Assembly (NCBI RefSeq): GCF_003268025.1
Contig: NZ_QLUW01000004.1
Coordinates: 1-64,000 of the forward strand
Direction of reading: 5' to 3'
DNA length: 64,000 bases
Source of the DNA: Paenibacillus montanisoli
Lineage (GTDB): Bacteria; Bacillota; Bacilli; Paenibacillales; Paenibacillaceae
The notes below the pieces were generated by a model. That model was not told the origin of the DNA. It was given only the letters and a program-made list of their open reading frames with translations, and ran no database searches. Of this stretch, positions 43,006 through 52,378 are shown one piece after another. A program made the position numbers and the translations under genes. Every line of letters starts with the position of its first letter. The first letter of the stretch is position 1.

Positions 43006-43029
43006 AAACCTCCCTGTACGGGGAGGTTT
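43006..43029 (-). terminator. Bidirectional terminator
   Basis: AAACCTCCC-TGTAC-GGGGAGGTTT, about 90 nt after the stop of the secreted protein gene; the minus-strand tail is TTTATTTTCTTTTT. Confidence 0.85.
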
Positions 43030-43118
43030 TCATACATACGGCTACCTTTAATCTTACTTACAAGCAATGAACAGGACTCCACATGTGTCGCTTGAATGAT
43101 CAACAAAAGCCTACATGA

Positions 43119-44552
43119 TTACAATGTAAAATTCTGAGTTAAAGTCTTCCCAGCCGTAACATCTACTGACTGATTCAATGTTTTCCCTGTATCCGTTTCA
43201 ACCTGAAGTGTAAAAACACCTGCTGGGGCATTCAAATGATAGGAACCATCGGCATTCACATAAATTCTATTAACCATGTTGCCTTTGTCATCCAGTACCT
43301 TTATGGATACATATTGTGCCTCGACACCATCCGAATACGAGATTCGACCGGCAATCGTTCCGCCTAAACTTAACGTTAGATCAACTTGTACCGGTGTCCC
43401 AGAATTAACTGTGAGATTCGACTTTGAACCAAATAAATACCCTTGTTCCGCTATAATTAAAGGATATGTACGCGTCTCTCTGACGTTAACCTCATAATGA
43501 CCATTGGAATCTGTAAATGATCCATAATAACCTCCTTCGTCAAAAAGCCGCAAATCTACTCCTTGTACCGCTTCCCCGTTTGTTCCGTACACGGTTCCTA
43601 CCACTTTAGGTTGAGAAGTCTCCCCTGTACTTGAGGTAATCCTGAAATCTTGGATATCGTGATCCGTAACGGTTATATCTGCGGTAGCAAGCGGGCTATT
43701 CTGATTGCCGATCAGGATCGTATAGGAACCAGGAGCTAAACCTCCCATCGCAAAAGAACCGTCACTTGCCGTAGGCTGCCAATACCCACCTACATTATGA
43801 GGATCCCGCAATAAAACCGGTTGATTATTTATTGGTTCTCCGGAATTATCTAATACCCGGCCGCTAACCGTATATGTAGGAACAGCTAGTTTAACTACAA
43901 GCCCGGTAGTATCACTACCGGATACCGTAACCTGTTTCGGAGCATCGATAGCGTATTCAGGGAAATAAAAATTGATCGTATACGTGCCATCCGGAATATT
44001 ATCAAATGAAAACTGTCCGATACTTGCATCATCAGTCGAACGGGGGTAATGCTTCCCGCTTTGGTCAATTAATTCGATGCCGGAGAAGAAAGGTTTATTG
44101 TTACTATCAACCATAGATCCACTTACCTTATGTCCCACATTCGATTGAAGCTGCTGAATTTGAGATTGCAATGCAGCAACTTGCGTCTCTAAATTCGAGA
44201 TCTGGCTTTGTTGATTTGTTGTCAGCTGTTCCAAAGAAGAGATTTTTTCATCTCGAGAAGCGATTGTTTGCTTAACGTCAGATACATCATGTTGCAAAGA
44301 AGTCACTAAGGAAGTTAATGATGAGATTTGATTGTTTTGTTGATTCTCATTGTCTTTTAAGGTTGAAATATCTGTCTCACTCGATACGACAGATTGTTTG
44401 AGACTAGCAAACCAATTTTCAAGCTCGGCAAGCCTTTGAGGGATCCCTTTGCTAGAATTGTCGTTACTTGAATCAGCGAAACTATTTGCTACAAACAAAA
44501 ACAGGCCTAGCAAAACCACTGTTGCTACTACTAGTAGTTTCTTCTGTTTCAT
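43119..44552 (-). CDS. Secreted coiled-coil protein with tandem carboxypeptidase-regulatory/Cna-B-like domains
   Basis: 477 residues: signal peptide (LLVVATVVLLGLFLFVANSF), a Gln/Leu/Ser coiled coil (about 30-130, QTIASRDEKISSLEQLTTNQ and similar), then four to five beta-sandwich units (GSMVDSNNKPFFSGIELIDQ, GRVLDNSGEPINNQPVLLRD, GTVYGTNGEAVQGVDLRLFD, GRISYSDGVEAQYVSIKVLD). No LPXTG or SLH anchor. Start ATG 44552, 8 nt after GGAGGAG; a 42-codon in-frame extension precedes that binding site and is rejected. Probably exported and oligomeric. Confidence 0.85.
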   Translation of the reverse strand: MKQKKLLVVATVVLLGLFLFVANSFADSSNDNSSKGIPQRLAELENWFASLKQSVVSSETDISTLKDNENQQNNQISSLTSLVTSLQHDVSDVKQTIASRDEKISSLEQLTTNQQSQISNLETQVAALQSQIQQLQSNVGHKVSGSMVDSNNKPFFSGIELIDQSGKHYPRSTDDASIGQFSFDNIPDGTYTINFYFPEYAIDAPKQVTVSGSDTTGLVVKLAVPTYTVSGRVLDNSGEPINNQPVLLRDPHNVGGYWQPTASDGSFAMGGLAPGSYTILIGNQNSPLATADITVTDHDIQDFRITSSTGETSQPKVVGTVYGTNGEAVQGVDLRLFDEGGYYGSFTDSNGHYEVNVRETRTYPLIIAEQGYLFGSKSNLTVNSGTPVQVDLTLSLGGTIAGRISYSDGVEAQYVSIKVLDDKGNMVNRIYVNADGSYHLNAPAGVFTLQVETDTGKTLNQSVDVTAGKTLTQNFTL

Positions 44553-44774
44553 ACCATTTGCTCCTCCCATATTATTAACGCCGATGGAGATCTTATCATA
44601 ATTGGTATAATATAACAAGATAAAAAATGTCAAAAAAAAGCGTCTCTTCTTCAAGAAGTCTGCTCCTTTTCTCAACATTTGTTATAATGTTTACACTTGT
44701 TTGCCGTCTGCAATATCACACCTACAATTTGGCTTCAAATTGCTCAAATCGGTGGGTTTTATTTTTTTATAATT

Positions 44775-44801
44775 AAACCCCCTCTGCATTCGCAGAGAGG
44801 G
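44775..44801 (-). terminator. Terminator-like hairpin
   Basis: CCCTCTCTGC and GCAGAGGGGG pair across a short loop; the minus strand then reads TTTAATTATAAAAAA. It is the second hairpin beyond the 44.9-kb gene. Confidence 0.65.
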
Positions 44802-44875
44802 TCAACCACCGTTGCTTCTCTTTTTATTATACGAGGCGATTCAGAGCGTCTGACGAAAAAAGTAAACGGGGCAGC

Positions 44876-45583
44876 TCACGCCGCCCCGTCCCTATGCTTT
44901 TCGATGTATACCGCAGCTTCTGCGATCTTCGCCGCGCTGTATTGTTCTTCGCCTTCTTGCGGGCGACCGATGATGAACGCATCGACGTTATGAATAATCC
45001 GGTGCGCGTAAAGGTACGCTTGCACGTCGCGATTCTTGAAGCCGATTTCGACCAACGCCGCAACGTTGCGCAAGTATTCCGCCGCCTTCTCGTTGTCGAT
45101 TATGTCGGCCATACGAAGGTATACTTCTGGTTGGTTCGTAAGTCGTTCGTCGAACGTGTAGTCAAGAACGGCTTGATAGTTTGGCGCACTCTTGGCGAAA
45201 GCGCCGTGATTGTAAGACGCAAGGGTTTCGTCAAACTTGGAATGAACGTACCGCAAAGCCTTCGCCACTTCTTCGGGCGTAGATAGGGCGCTATTGATTG
45301 CCTTCGCCCGGTCAGCTTGCGGCAACAATGCAACCGACGATTCCTCGCCGTTATACAAAACCTTTTGTCCGTTAATGCTATTGTATCGCTTGAAGTCAAA
45401 TTCGAAGTTGTTAAGCGTGTATTTGTTCGGAAGGACGGTCGGCGTTACTCGCGTCGCTTCTGCCTCCGCTACGGCCTTCGGGTTTACGATGCTATCGAAA
45501 TACGAAATCCCGGTGCATACGGCGCCGCACGTAAGCGTGAAAGCGGCCGTAATCGCGATCGTGTAGATTTTCCAAGTTTTCAT
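44876..45583 (-). CDS. Unknown membrane-anchored protein, 235 aa
   Basis: N-terminal membrane or signal segment (IYTIAITAAFTLTCGAVCTG), then a soluble, mainly helical domain (VAKALRYVHSKFDETLASYN, AAEYLRNVAALVEIGFKNRD). No family recognised. GGAAGGGGCG before the ATG. The last codons lie inside a GC-rich hairpin (ACGGGGC/GCCCCGT, then TTTACTTTTTT), so the terminator overlaps the coding end. With the small gene upstream it resembles a phage or plasmid remnant. Confidence 0.65.
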   Translation of the reverse strand: MKTWKIYTIAITAAFTLTCGAVCTGISYFDSIVNPKAVAEAEATRVTPTVLPNKYTLNNFEFDFKRYNSINGQKVLYNGEESSVALLPQADRAKAINSALSTPEEVAKALRYVHSKFDETLASYNHGAFAKSAPNYQAVLDYTFDERLTNQPEVYLRMADIIDNEKAAEYLRNVAALVEIGFKNRDVQAYLYAHRIIHNVDAFIIGRPQEGEEQYSAAKIAEAAVYIEKHRDGAA

Positions 45584-45668
45584 AAATTACGCCCCTTCCA
45601 AGTTGTCGTCAAACCCAAAATTCACAATCGATAAGCTCAAGGTTCGCCTTACATCATATTTGCCCATC

Positions 45669-45815
45669 CTACTCGCCCCTATTGTCAGGAATCTGCTTTT
45701 CATATTCGTTCCACGTAATTAAAAAGCGTCCAAGAGTAAAAACCGTTTGCTTACGTCCATCGGGCGCCTTAGATTCGGCGATAATCCGAATATGCTCGTT
45801 TTCCCGTGGTATCAT
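45669..45815 (-). CDS. Small unknown protein, 48 aa
   Basis: Minus-strand frame beginning MIPRENEHIRIIAESK and ending EYEKQIPDNRGE. GGAAGGA lies 8 nt before the ATG. It is followed by a possible 22-codon frame (MGKYDVRRTLSL...) that ends at the ribosome binding site of the 44.9-kb gene, so three short genes may form an operon. No similarity recognised; phage-like size and spacing. Confidence 0.5.
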   Translation of the reverse strand: MIPRENEHIRIIAESKAPDGRKQTVFTLGRFLITWNEYEKQIPDNRGE

Positions 45816-45998
45816 CGTTTATCGTCCTTCCCGAAGGTAATGTGAGCCCGACGCCGTTTGTCGTACAGGGAAAGCGCCGGGCGACGTCGCGCCCCTTCCG
45901 AAAGCCACGAACAATCTAATAGTACCACAAAATTTCAAGATGCTGGAAGATAGTAATTTCGACGAAGAAATTCAATAATGGACATTATTAAGAATGAA

Positions 45999-46050
45999 AA
46001 AAACACCAACCAAGATCCAAATATAACTGGAATCCTGGTTGGTGTTTTTC
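45999..46050. terminator. Long bidirectional terminator
   Basis: AAAAACACCAACC and GGTTGGTGTTTTT form the base and GATCC/GGAATC the upper part of the stem. T-runs on both strands; it lies about 50 nt after the PhyH gene. Confidence 0.85.
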
Positions 46051-46100
46051 AAATGAATACGGTATGAACACCTTGAGAATCCGTACCGCTTCAGATCGGT

Positions 46101-47021
46101 TTACTGAACCATTAGAGGACGAACCAAAGCCTGCTTGATGCTGAGTTCGAGCGGCGAATACTCCGCCGGATTCTGCCTGCGGAGATTCAAACGTTTCTTC
46201 AGCGGCGTTGCCCGATTACACATAAAACGAGGCACGCCCGAATGATTCTGTGAAGCGGAATGGTAGAGCATGGGATGGCAGAGATAGACGTCGCCTGCGC
46301 TTGCCGGAGTCTCGACAACGCGCAGATGCGTGCCGAACTCGTCCACGTGCGTCCGGTTCATGAATCGTTCGATCCGGCTGCCTTCCTGCAGCCGCTCTTT
46401 CCCGCGAACGGCCGTCAGCTCTGCCAGCCAAGGATGCTCCCGGTTGGTAATTTCGATCGCCTCGTCAAGCATCGGTCCATCATTGTATTTCTCCAGGAAT
46501 CGCGCAACGATCCGATGCGAACCCTCTGCAACCAGCGTGCTGCCGCCGCGAGGGCCGATATCCGAGAACACGCAGAGCGGAAGCAGTCCCTGCTCCGGGC
46601 TGTCGACATAATGCGGACGCTGCATGCCGTCCCAATGCCAGCCGTCCGTCGGAACGTCCCACTCCTTATCGGCGCCGGCCGAGAAGTTGATCGGCCACCA
46701 GCCCCACTGCGTAATCTGGTCATTCCGGTCATAAACAGCGTACTCCTTCCAACGGCCGACACCGATAAGATCCTCGATCGCATCCGCAAAACGCTGCGTA
46801 TTGCACGCCTGGAAGACTTCACCGGTGAATTGTTCTTTCAGATGCACCATCGCCTGCGTCCAAGTGGACTTATCTTCCTTCAGAATGCCCTGCTCCTCCA
46901 CCTTGGACCACAGAAACTTCTGTGCCTCCAGCGCATTTTGGCGAGGAAATGCTTCTTCAACCCTTACATAGCCCAGCTCGATAAATTGCTCGATATCGGA
47001 TTTCGACAACACCTTTGGCAT
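46101..47021 (-). CDS. Phytanoyl-CoA dioxygenase (PhyH) family protein
   Basis: 306 residues, non-heme Fe(II)/2-oxoglutarate oxygenase fold. The H-x-D pair lies in DGWHWDGMQRPHYVD, the distal His in VYLCHPMLYHSAS and the 2-oxoglutarate Arg in VPRFMCNRATPLK. Bacterial members hydroxylate diverse small molecules; substrate unknown. Start ATG 47021, 10 nt after GGAAGG. It begins 19 nt after an unknown gene and is probably co-transcribed with it. Confidence 0.88.
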   Translation of the reverse strand: MPKVLSKSDIEQFIELGYVRVEEAFPRQNALEAQKFLWSKVEEQGILKEDKSTWTQAMVHLKEQFTGEVFQACNTQRFADAIEDLIGVGRWKEYAVYDRNDQITQWGWWPINFSAGADKEWDVPTDGWHWDGMQRPHYVDSPEQGLLPLCVFSDIGPRGGSTLVAEGSHRIVARFLEKYNDGPMLDEAIEITNREHPWLAELTAVRGKERLQEGSRIERFMNRTHVDEFGTHLRVVETPASAGDVYLCHPMLYHSASQNHSGVPRFMCNRATPLKKRLNLRRQNPAEYSPLELSIKQALVRPLMVQ

Positions 47022-47040
47022 CCTTCCCATTCCTTCCACA

Positions 47041-47913
47041 TCACAAATCTTTCATAAGCTCCTTCGTAAACTGCTCCAGCAGCTTCGTCCGTTTCAATAA
47101 CACTTCGAAAGATCCATCGTCGCCTGTCAATGCGATAAACTCCCCCTTGGCTTCGATGATCTCTATAAACTGGTCGAACGGATCCATCGAACGAAGCTGA
47201 CTCCTTTTCAGTTTGGATGTATGTCGATCATGCGATAGATAGTCCACCAGGAAGGCGCGCTTTACCCACTCCGCATGTTCATAAAGGATCCCTTCATGTG
47301 ACTTCAGCTCGACCCATTGGTCCGGTTTCTCCGGCCCTGGCGTTTTACTTTGAATAAGCTCTAGAAACTTCTGCATCAGCGCAATGAGCGAATCCCTATT
47401 CCGGAGAAGACCTTGATTGGAGGTGATATTCTCTTGACTTACCGCATGAGCATAAGCTTCCGCGTAGGCATGCTCCAACCAAGGATTATATCTTGCGAGA
47501 GCAAAGCGAACGCTCCTCGGACTTGCCCAGCCTACGAACTTTTTGTGAATCCCGTTTTTGTTCTCTAGAAACACAATGGCTCTCATTCCGGTTTGGCGTT
47601 CAAAAATGACGGACATGAGAAACAGTCGCGAAGTTAACCACTTCTTCTCGTTTGAGAATTCGACAGCCATAAAATCCAATTGATCCGTTTCCAATATTCG
47701 CGTAATAAACTCCCCTACATAGCTGTTATCAATAATCGAATAACTGGCTTCACTTCGCAAATCAAGCATACTGTCTCTGTCCTGCCATTCAGGAGGACTG
47801 TCCTTGGGTCCTAATCCGATTCCGACCCCGCCGAACGGTGTGTTGATTTCGATCGAGTCAATGCGTCTCAGAAACCCTTTTATTTTTTCCTTTAATTGCA
47901 TATTGTCACTCAT
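47041..47913 (-). CDS. Unknown protein, 290 aa
   Basis: Soluble, mixed alpha/beta by appearance, no motif recognised. Notable segments are SIEINTPFGGVGIGLGPKDS near the start and MRAIVFLENKNGIHKKFVGW in the middle. Start ATG 47913, 8 nt after GGAGG. Upstream partner of the PhyH gene in a two-gene unit. Confidence 0.65.
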   Translation of the reverse strand: MSDNMQLKEKIKGFLRRIDSIEINTPFGGVGIGLGPKDSPPEWQDRDSMLDLRSEASYSIIDNSYVGEFITRILETDQLDFMAVEFSNEKKWLTSRLFLMSVIFERQTGMRAIVFLENKNGIHKKFVGWASPRSVRFALARYNPWLEHAYAEAYAHAVSQENITSNQGLLRNRDSLIALMQKFLELIQSKTPGPEKPDQWVELKSHEGILYEHAEWVKRAFLVDYLSHDRHTSKLKRSQLRSMDPFDQFIEIIEAKGEFIALTGDDGSFEVLLKRTKLLEQFTKELMKDL

Positions 47914-47980
47914 TGTACGTCCCTCCATCTCCAATGCTTTTTCGAAACAGAGAACCTATACCTACAATAGAGTGAAGCAT

Positions 47981-48011
47981 AAAAAAAGACTGTCGAATCA
48001 AATCGACAGTC
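47981..48011 (-). terminator. Terminator of the YciI-like gene
   Basis: GACTGTCGA / TCGACAGTC stem with 6-nt loop and TTTTTTT on the minus strand, about 45 nt after the stop. Confidence 0.9.
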
Positions 48012-48056
48012 CTGAAAAAGCTTGAAGCCAACCGCCTCTCGCTTACTTACCCTTGG

Positions 48057-48371
48057 CTACATCTGCATCGTAGATAACGCGACGTGAAACGGAAACAGCT
48101 CCGCCGTCATGACGCTTTCGGCGACGGCCGGATCCTGCCGCATGAAGCCGCGAGCCTCGTCGAGATTTGCAGATTTAAACACAACGATCCCGAACGTCGT
48201 TTCATCGACCGGGGACGTTCTCCCTGCCATGATCAACGCGCCTTGCTCCAGATGCTGCTTCAAATACTGAAAATGCCTGCCTACGACCGCCCTAGTTTCG
48301 TCCGTCCAATTCTCCTCGCGATGCAAGGAAGGAACTAGTCGAAGCACGTAGATGAATTGCTGTTGTTCCAT
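48057..48371 (-). CDS. YciI-like protein
   Basis: 104 residues, dimeric alpha+beta barrel type. It has the YCII features FIYVLRLVPS, HFQYLKQHLEQGALIMAGRT and EARGFMRQDPAV. The conserved His/Asp pair of the family suggests an enzymatic role, but the reaction is not established. Own terminator; GAGGGAG before the ATG. Confidence 0.85.
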   Translation of the reverse strand: MEQQQFIYVLRLVPSLHREENWTDETRAVVGRHFQYLKQHLEQGALIMAGRTSPVDETTFGIVVFKSANLDEARGFMRQDPAVAESVMTAELFPFHVALSTMQM

Positions 48372-48424
48372 GAAACTACTCTCCCTCTCCCGATAATCTG
48401 CGCTCCCCTATTAAACCGGCCTGA

Positions 48425-49540
48425 TCAAGCCTTGTTTAGCTTCTTCCCTAGCATCAATCTCAGCATGAGCAGCAAGACCGGCAGGCCGAACGCAATCGGA
48501 AGCGCGATCCGCGGCCAGTAATTCTCCAGGTAGTCGATAGCGCGAAAATGATCATCCACGATCCAGTACCCAAAGCAGCCCAGAATAACGCTGACGATCG
48601 GGATCATCGCTTTGTTGCTTTTCAGTCCGGCGATTTTGGCCGCGCTGATTGAGGTGGCATAGATGCAAAACATCACCTCGAACAGGACCGGGATGGAGTA
48701 CAAGGCGATCATAATCATCTCGTACCGCTGAAGGAAGTGGCCCATATGCGCATTGCGGGCCAGCTTCATGCAGGAGACCGTATACTGGCTCGTCACTTCC
48801 GCCGACAAGACGGCGCCTTCGAGAATGGGCCAGATCATGGTGAGCAGTCCGCTGGCCGCGATGCCGATCATGCCGTTTTTGCCGCCGGTCTTGTCCGCGT
48901 TCTTCACCGATGGCAGGACTACAGCCGCCAGCATCGTTGCGAGCGCCCAGTCCGCGTCGAAATTCAGGCTCGCCGCAAAGGTACGGGGAAACCCGTTCTC
49001 CATCACGGGCAGCAGATTCCTAATATCGAACTCATTGGTGGAGCCCATGATGATCAGCACATTCAGCAAAAATATAAACAGCAGCCCCACAAGCGCCAGC
49101 CGCGCCATCACCTCCAGCCCGTAGAAGCAGCCGAGCAAGCCGACCAGCAGAGGGGCAACGATGAAGAGATAGAGCGGCGCCTCCGGGAGAAAATACTCCT
49201 GCAAATGATAGACGAAGGTGATCATAATCGGTCCAAATCCCGCCAGGAAGAACAGAAAGATGATAAGGGCTATGACTTTGGCGATCCATTTGCCCAATAA
49301 TCGTTCACTCAGCGCCATGAAATCAAGATTAGGCGTTTTGCGAATGGCCACGTACGTGATGTACATCACCGCAACCCCTTGCAGCGTCCCGAGGAGCGTA
49401 GCCAGCCACATATCCTGGCCGACCGCCCGCGCAATGACGCCTTGCGTCACGCCGATCGCCTTGACGAAGATGAGATTGACGATCATCGCAATGAACATGC
49501 CGCTCGTGATTTGAACTCTTGTCGTCTGCTGGTTTGTCAT
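48425..49540 (-). CDS. gerAB: Spore germination protein, GerAB/APC-type transporter
   Basis: 371 residues with about ten membrane spans, the B subunit of GerA-type germinant receptors in the inner spore membrane. Family features: an N-terminal QITSGMFIAMIVNLIFVKA-like span and the central NEFDIRNLLPVMENGFP segment. The ATG overlaps the gerAC stop (ATGA), so translation is coupled. B subunits are held to bind the germinant; its identity cannot be read from sequence. Confidence 0.9.
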   Translation of the reverse strand: MTNQQTTRVQITSGMFIAMIVNLIFVKAIGVTQGVIARAVGQDMWLATLLGTLQGVAVMYITYVAIRKTPNLDFMALSERLLGKWIAKVIALIIFLFFLAGFGPIMITFVYHLQEYFLPEAPLYLFIVAPLLVGLLGCFYGLEVMARLALVGLLFIFLLNVLIIMGSTNEFDIRNLLPVMENGFPRTFAASLNFDADWALATMLAAVVLPSVKNADKTGGKNGMIGIAASGLLTMIWPILEGAVLSAEVTSQYTVSCMKLARNAHMGHFLQRYEMIMIALYSIPVLFEVMFCIYATSISAAKIAGLKSNKAMIPIVSVILGCFGYWIVDDHFRAIDYLENYWPRIALPIAFGLPVLLLMLRLMLGKKLNKA

Positions 49541-50724
49541 CGGATCTCCGTCCCTACTGATTTGAGCACGCCACTCTTAATGGTGGCTTCGACCTCCACG
49601 TCGATCTTGGCGTCCGAGAAGGTCCGGTTCCAATCCCGCTTCAATACGCGCCATTCTTCCGGATACTTATTCCGAAACACGTCGCCGAGCTTGAGAAAAT
49701 CGGAGTGGTACCGATGCTGCGCCTTGTCGATCACGCTGTCTATATTGGATTTCAGCCGCTGCTCCAGCTTCTCCTCTGCATCCTGGCGTATCCCTTCGTC
49801 GAGATGAATGGCGCAGCCGCTTTCGACAATGTCCGCTTCGGTGGTCAGCCGTACGCCAAACTTCGGCTCCTTATTCGCATACGACGGCGTCACCTTCAGA
49901 CGCGCGCGCTTGAATTCAATGGACATGACACCGTCGTTATTAGGGCATTTAACGACCTCAATGCCGCTCCCCAGCTTTTCCAGGAAGAACAGGAGGCCGC
50001 GCGCTTCCTTCACGCTGAGCCAGCCAACCATTTTGTCGCCGAGAAACGCCGCCGCTCCTCCCAGCTCCACCTGCTTCAGCGAGCCATGCTCTTCGGGCTT
50101 TTTATTGGAAATCCCTCTAGGCTTGAGCTGAACCCGGGCTAGAACCGGCTCGGTCGAGCTGCTTAGAAAGGCTTCTTCCAGGTTCATCATATCGCTGGCC
50201 GGCGCACGGCCCACCACGTGATTGTTTTGGAATAGCCGGTCAACCGCTTCACCGGGCACGACCTCAAGACCGGTAATGGTGGAGACGACCTGGTCCGGCA
50301 GGTCCGGCGTGACCGCCACCCGCGTATTCATGCGAAGCTCATGGTTGCGCGTGAAGAAATCGACCATATCCTTGATGCCCTTCCTGGCATAATCCTCGTC
50401 CATGACGATCAAAAAGTTGTGCGCCCAGTAGACGCGGCGGGAAGAGACGCGCCCTAGATTGCGGATCGCATCGAAGATCGACGTCCCTTCCGCGCTGATC
50501 GAGTAAATCGGCTGGCCGGTTCCGCCCGACGGCGCTCCGGTCTGTCCACGCGCATCCGCCGGCCGGATGATTTGAGCGGAAACCTTGATCGTACCGGGTT
50601 TATCCCCGAGACCCAGTCCGACCGCCGTTACGATCGCAAGCTCGTTAATTTGGCGCAAGCCAAAACAGGAGGTCTGAGACAGCAGTATGATCAACGTTAT
50701 AACAAGTCCCGCAGCTCGTTTCAT
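49537..50724 (-). CDS. gerAC: Spore germination lipoprotein, Ger(x)C family
   Basis: 395 residues. Signal segment followed by a Cys (LSQTSCFGLRQINELAIVTA, a weak lipobox) and the three-domain GerAC body, with the conserved VGRAPASDMMNLEEAFLSSS region. Predicted lipoprotein on the outer face of the inner spore membrane. Start ATG 50724 after AAGGAGG; a 30-codon upstream extension overlaps gerAA and is rejected. Second gene of a gerA operon ordered A-C-B. Confidence 0.9.
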   Translation of the reverse strand: MKRAAGLVITLIILLSQTSCFGLRQINELAIVTAVGLGLGDKPGTIKVSAQIIRPADARGQTGAPSGGTGQPIYSISAEGTSIFDAIRNLGRVSSRRVYWAHNFLIVMDEDYARKGIKDMVDFFTRNHELRMNTRVAVTPDLPDQVVSTITGLEVVPGEAVDRLFQNNHVVGRAPASDMMNLEEAFLSSSTEPVLARVQLKPRGISNKKPEEHGSLKQVELGGAAAFLGDKMVGWLSVKEARGLLFFLEKLGSGIEVVKCPNNDGVMSIEFKRARLKVTPSYANKEPKFGVRLTTEADIVESGCAIHLDEGIRQDAEEKLEQRLKSNIDSVIDKAQHRYHSDFLKLGDVFRNKYPEEWRVLKRDWNRTFSDAKIDVEVEATIKSGVLKSVGTEIR

Positions 50725-50731
50725 GACCGGC

Positions 50732-52273
50732 TTAACCTCCTTTTCGCGTTTGCTGCGTTGGCATCTGCTGCTCTCCCATTCGCTTCGTGTCCTGGGCAAA
50801 TTCCGGCCGGTCATTCATCATCCAGATCGGCATTCGCAGCAGCATGTCGCGCTGATCGGACGGTCGAAACGGACTGGCCGGCGCCATATACGATTCGCCG
50901 AAGGAGCGAATCGACAGGGCGTGCAGCATCAGCGCGAAGAATACCGTGGCAAAACCCAATAATCCGAAGGTCCCGGATGCGATGAGCAGCGGGAACCGGA
51001 AGATCCGAAGCGCCAGCGACGAGGAATAGCTCGGAATGGCGAAGGACGAAATCTCCGTAATCGCCACGACGATGACCATGAACGGCGAGACGAGACCCGC
51101 CGCAACCGCAGCTTGGCCGATAATGAGCGAGCCTACGATGCTGACGGCTTGTCCGATCGGTTTGGGCATCCGCAGGCCCGCTTCCCGCATCAGCTCAAAA
51201 GCAATCTCCAGCATAATGGCCTCGAGCAGCACCGGAAAGGGCACCACCTCACGCCCGGACGCGATCGTGAGCGCGAGCGAAGTCGGAATCATCTCATGAT
51301 GGAAAGAGACCAGCATGACATAGATGGATGGCAGCACCAAGCTGATAATTAGCGCCAAATATCGTACGCAGCGAAAAAAGGACCCGACCCAGTAGCGGTT
51401 ATAGTAATCGTCCGGCGCCTGGATGAATTGCCAGAAGAACGTCGGCACGATCAAGACAACCGGCGTATTGTCGATGAAGATGGCTACACGCCCCTCAAGC
51501 AGCGCGGATGCAACCTTATCCGGCCTCTCCGTGCTTTGCACCGTATTAAACGGGGACAGCGGCGCGTCTTCGATGAGCTCCTCGATATAGCCGCTCTCTA
51601 GAATCGCGTCGATCTTAATGCGCTTCAGCCGCCGTTTGACTTCTTCGACGAGGCCTTCTTTGACGAGGTCCTGGATATAGGCGATGTTGATATCGGTCTG
51701 CGTCCGCGTGCCGACGACCGTCGCATCGAAACGCAGCAGCGGATCCTTGATCCGCCTGCGCACATGCGCGGTATTGGTGCGGATGCTCTCCGTGAAGCCA
51801 TCCCGCGGCCCGCGAACGTTATTTTCCGAGGAGGGCTCCTCGATGCTCCGATCCTTCCAGCCTTTGGAGCTGACCAGGATCGCCTCATCCAGGCCTTGAA
51901 TCAGGACAAGCGTATCGCCGGATACGATGCCGGCAATCCCGTCGCGGACCTGGCGGCACGGTTTGGCGGATGCGTTAACCATCAGCGTAGTGCAGATCTC
52001 CTCCGCCGTCGGCATAGCTGCCGGATCGCGATGGAGGTCGCTGCCGAATACGATGAGCGCCTTCAGGATCGCCTCGATGATCGAGGTATCCGCCAGCCCG
52101 TCCACGAAGCAGCATACGCCGGGATACTCGGAGCTGCCGCATAGCTTCAGCTCGCGCTGCTGCATATCGGCGCTTTTCCCAAGAATTTGGTCGAGCACCG
52201 CGGCATTATCGGCTAGCTGCGGCGTGAAAGAAGCCGCCAATTGCTCCTGTAATTTCTCCTGTGCAGTCGACAT
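50732..52273 (-). CDS. gerAA: Spore germination protein, GerAA family
   Basis: 513 residues: a soluble N-terminal domain (about 1-290, with FVDGLADTSIIEAILKALIV) and a C-terminal membrane domain with five to six spans, including the conserved PFNTVQSTERPDKVASALLE and PVPVLLEAI-like region (VVPFPVLLEAIMLEIAFELM). A subunits oligomerise into a channel for ion release in germination. First gene of the operon; its start follows a GGGGGGAAGG-type site. Probably expressed in the forespore under sigma-G; I could not identify the promoter with confidence. Confidence 0.93.
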   Translation of the reverse strand: MSTAQEKLQEQLAASFTPQLADNAAVLDQILGKSADMQQRELKLCGSSEYPGVCCFVDGLADTSIIEAILKALIVFGSDLHRDPAAMPTAEEICTTLMVNASAKPCRQVRDGIAGIVSGDTLVLIQGLDEAILVSSKGWKDRSIEEPSSENNVRGPRDGFTESIRTNTAHVRRRIKDPLLRFDATVVGTRTQTDINIAYIQDLVKEGLVEEVKRRLKRIKIDAILESGYIEELIEDAPLSPFNTVQSTERPDKVASALLEGRVAIFIDNTPVVLIVPTFFWQFIQAPDDYYNRYWVGSFFRCVRYLALIISLVLPSIYVMLVSFHHEMIPTSLALTIASGREVVPFPVLLEAIMLEIAFELMREAGLRMPKPIGQAVSIVGSLIIGQAAVAAGLVSPFMVIVVAITEISSFAIPSYSSSLALRIFRFPLLIASGTFGLLGFATVFFALMLHALSIRSFGESYMAPASPFRPSDQRDMLLRMPIWMMNDRPEFAQDTKRMGEQQMPTQQTRKGG

Positions 52274-52378
52274 CTTCGCCTTCCCCCCTTTCTCCTGCCG
52301 GTATAGACGGAATAACGTTGGCTTACACTAACAACTAATTAAGGCGGTTACTCGCCATGGCAAAGGAGCCCGGCCGGC

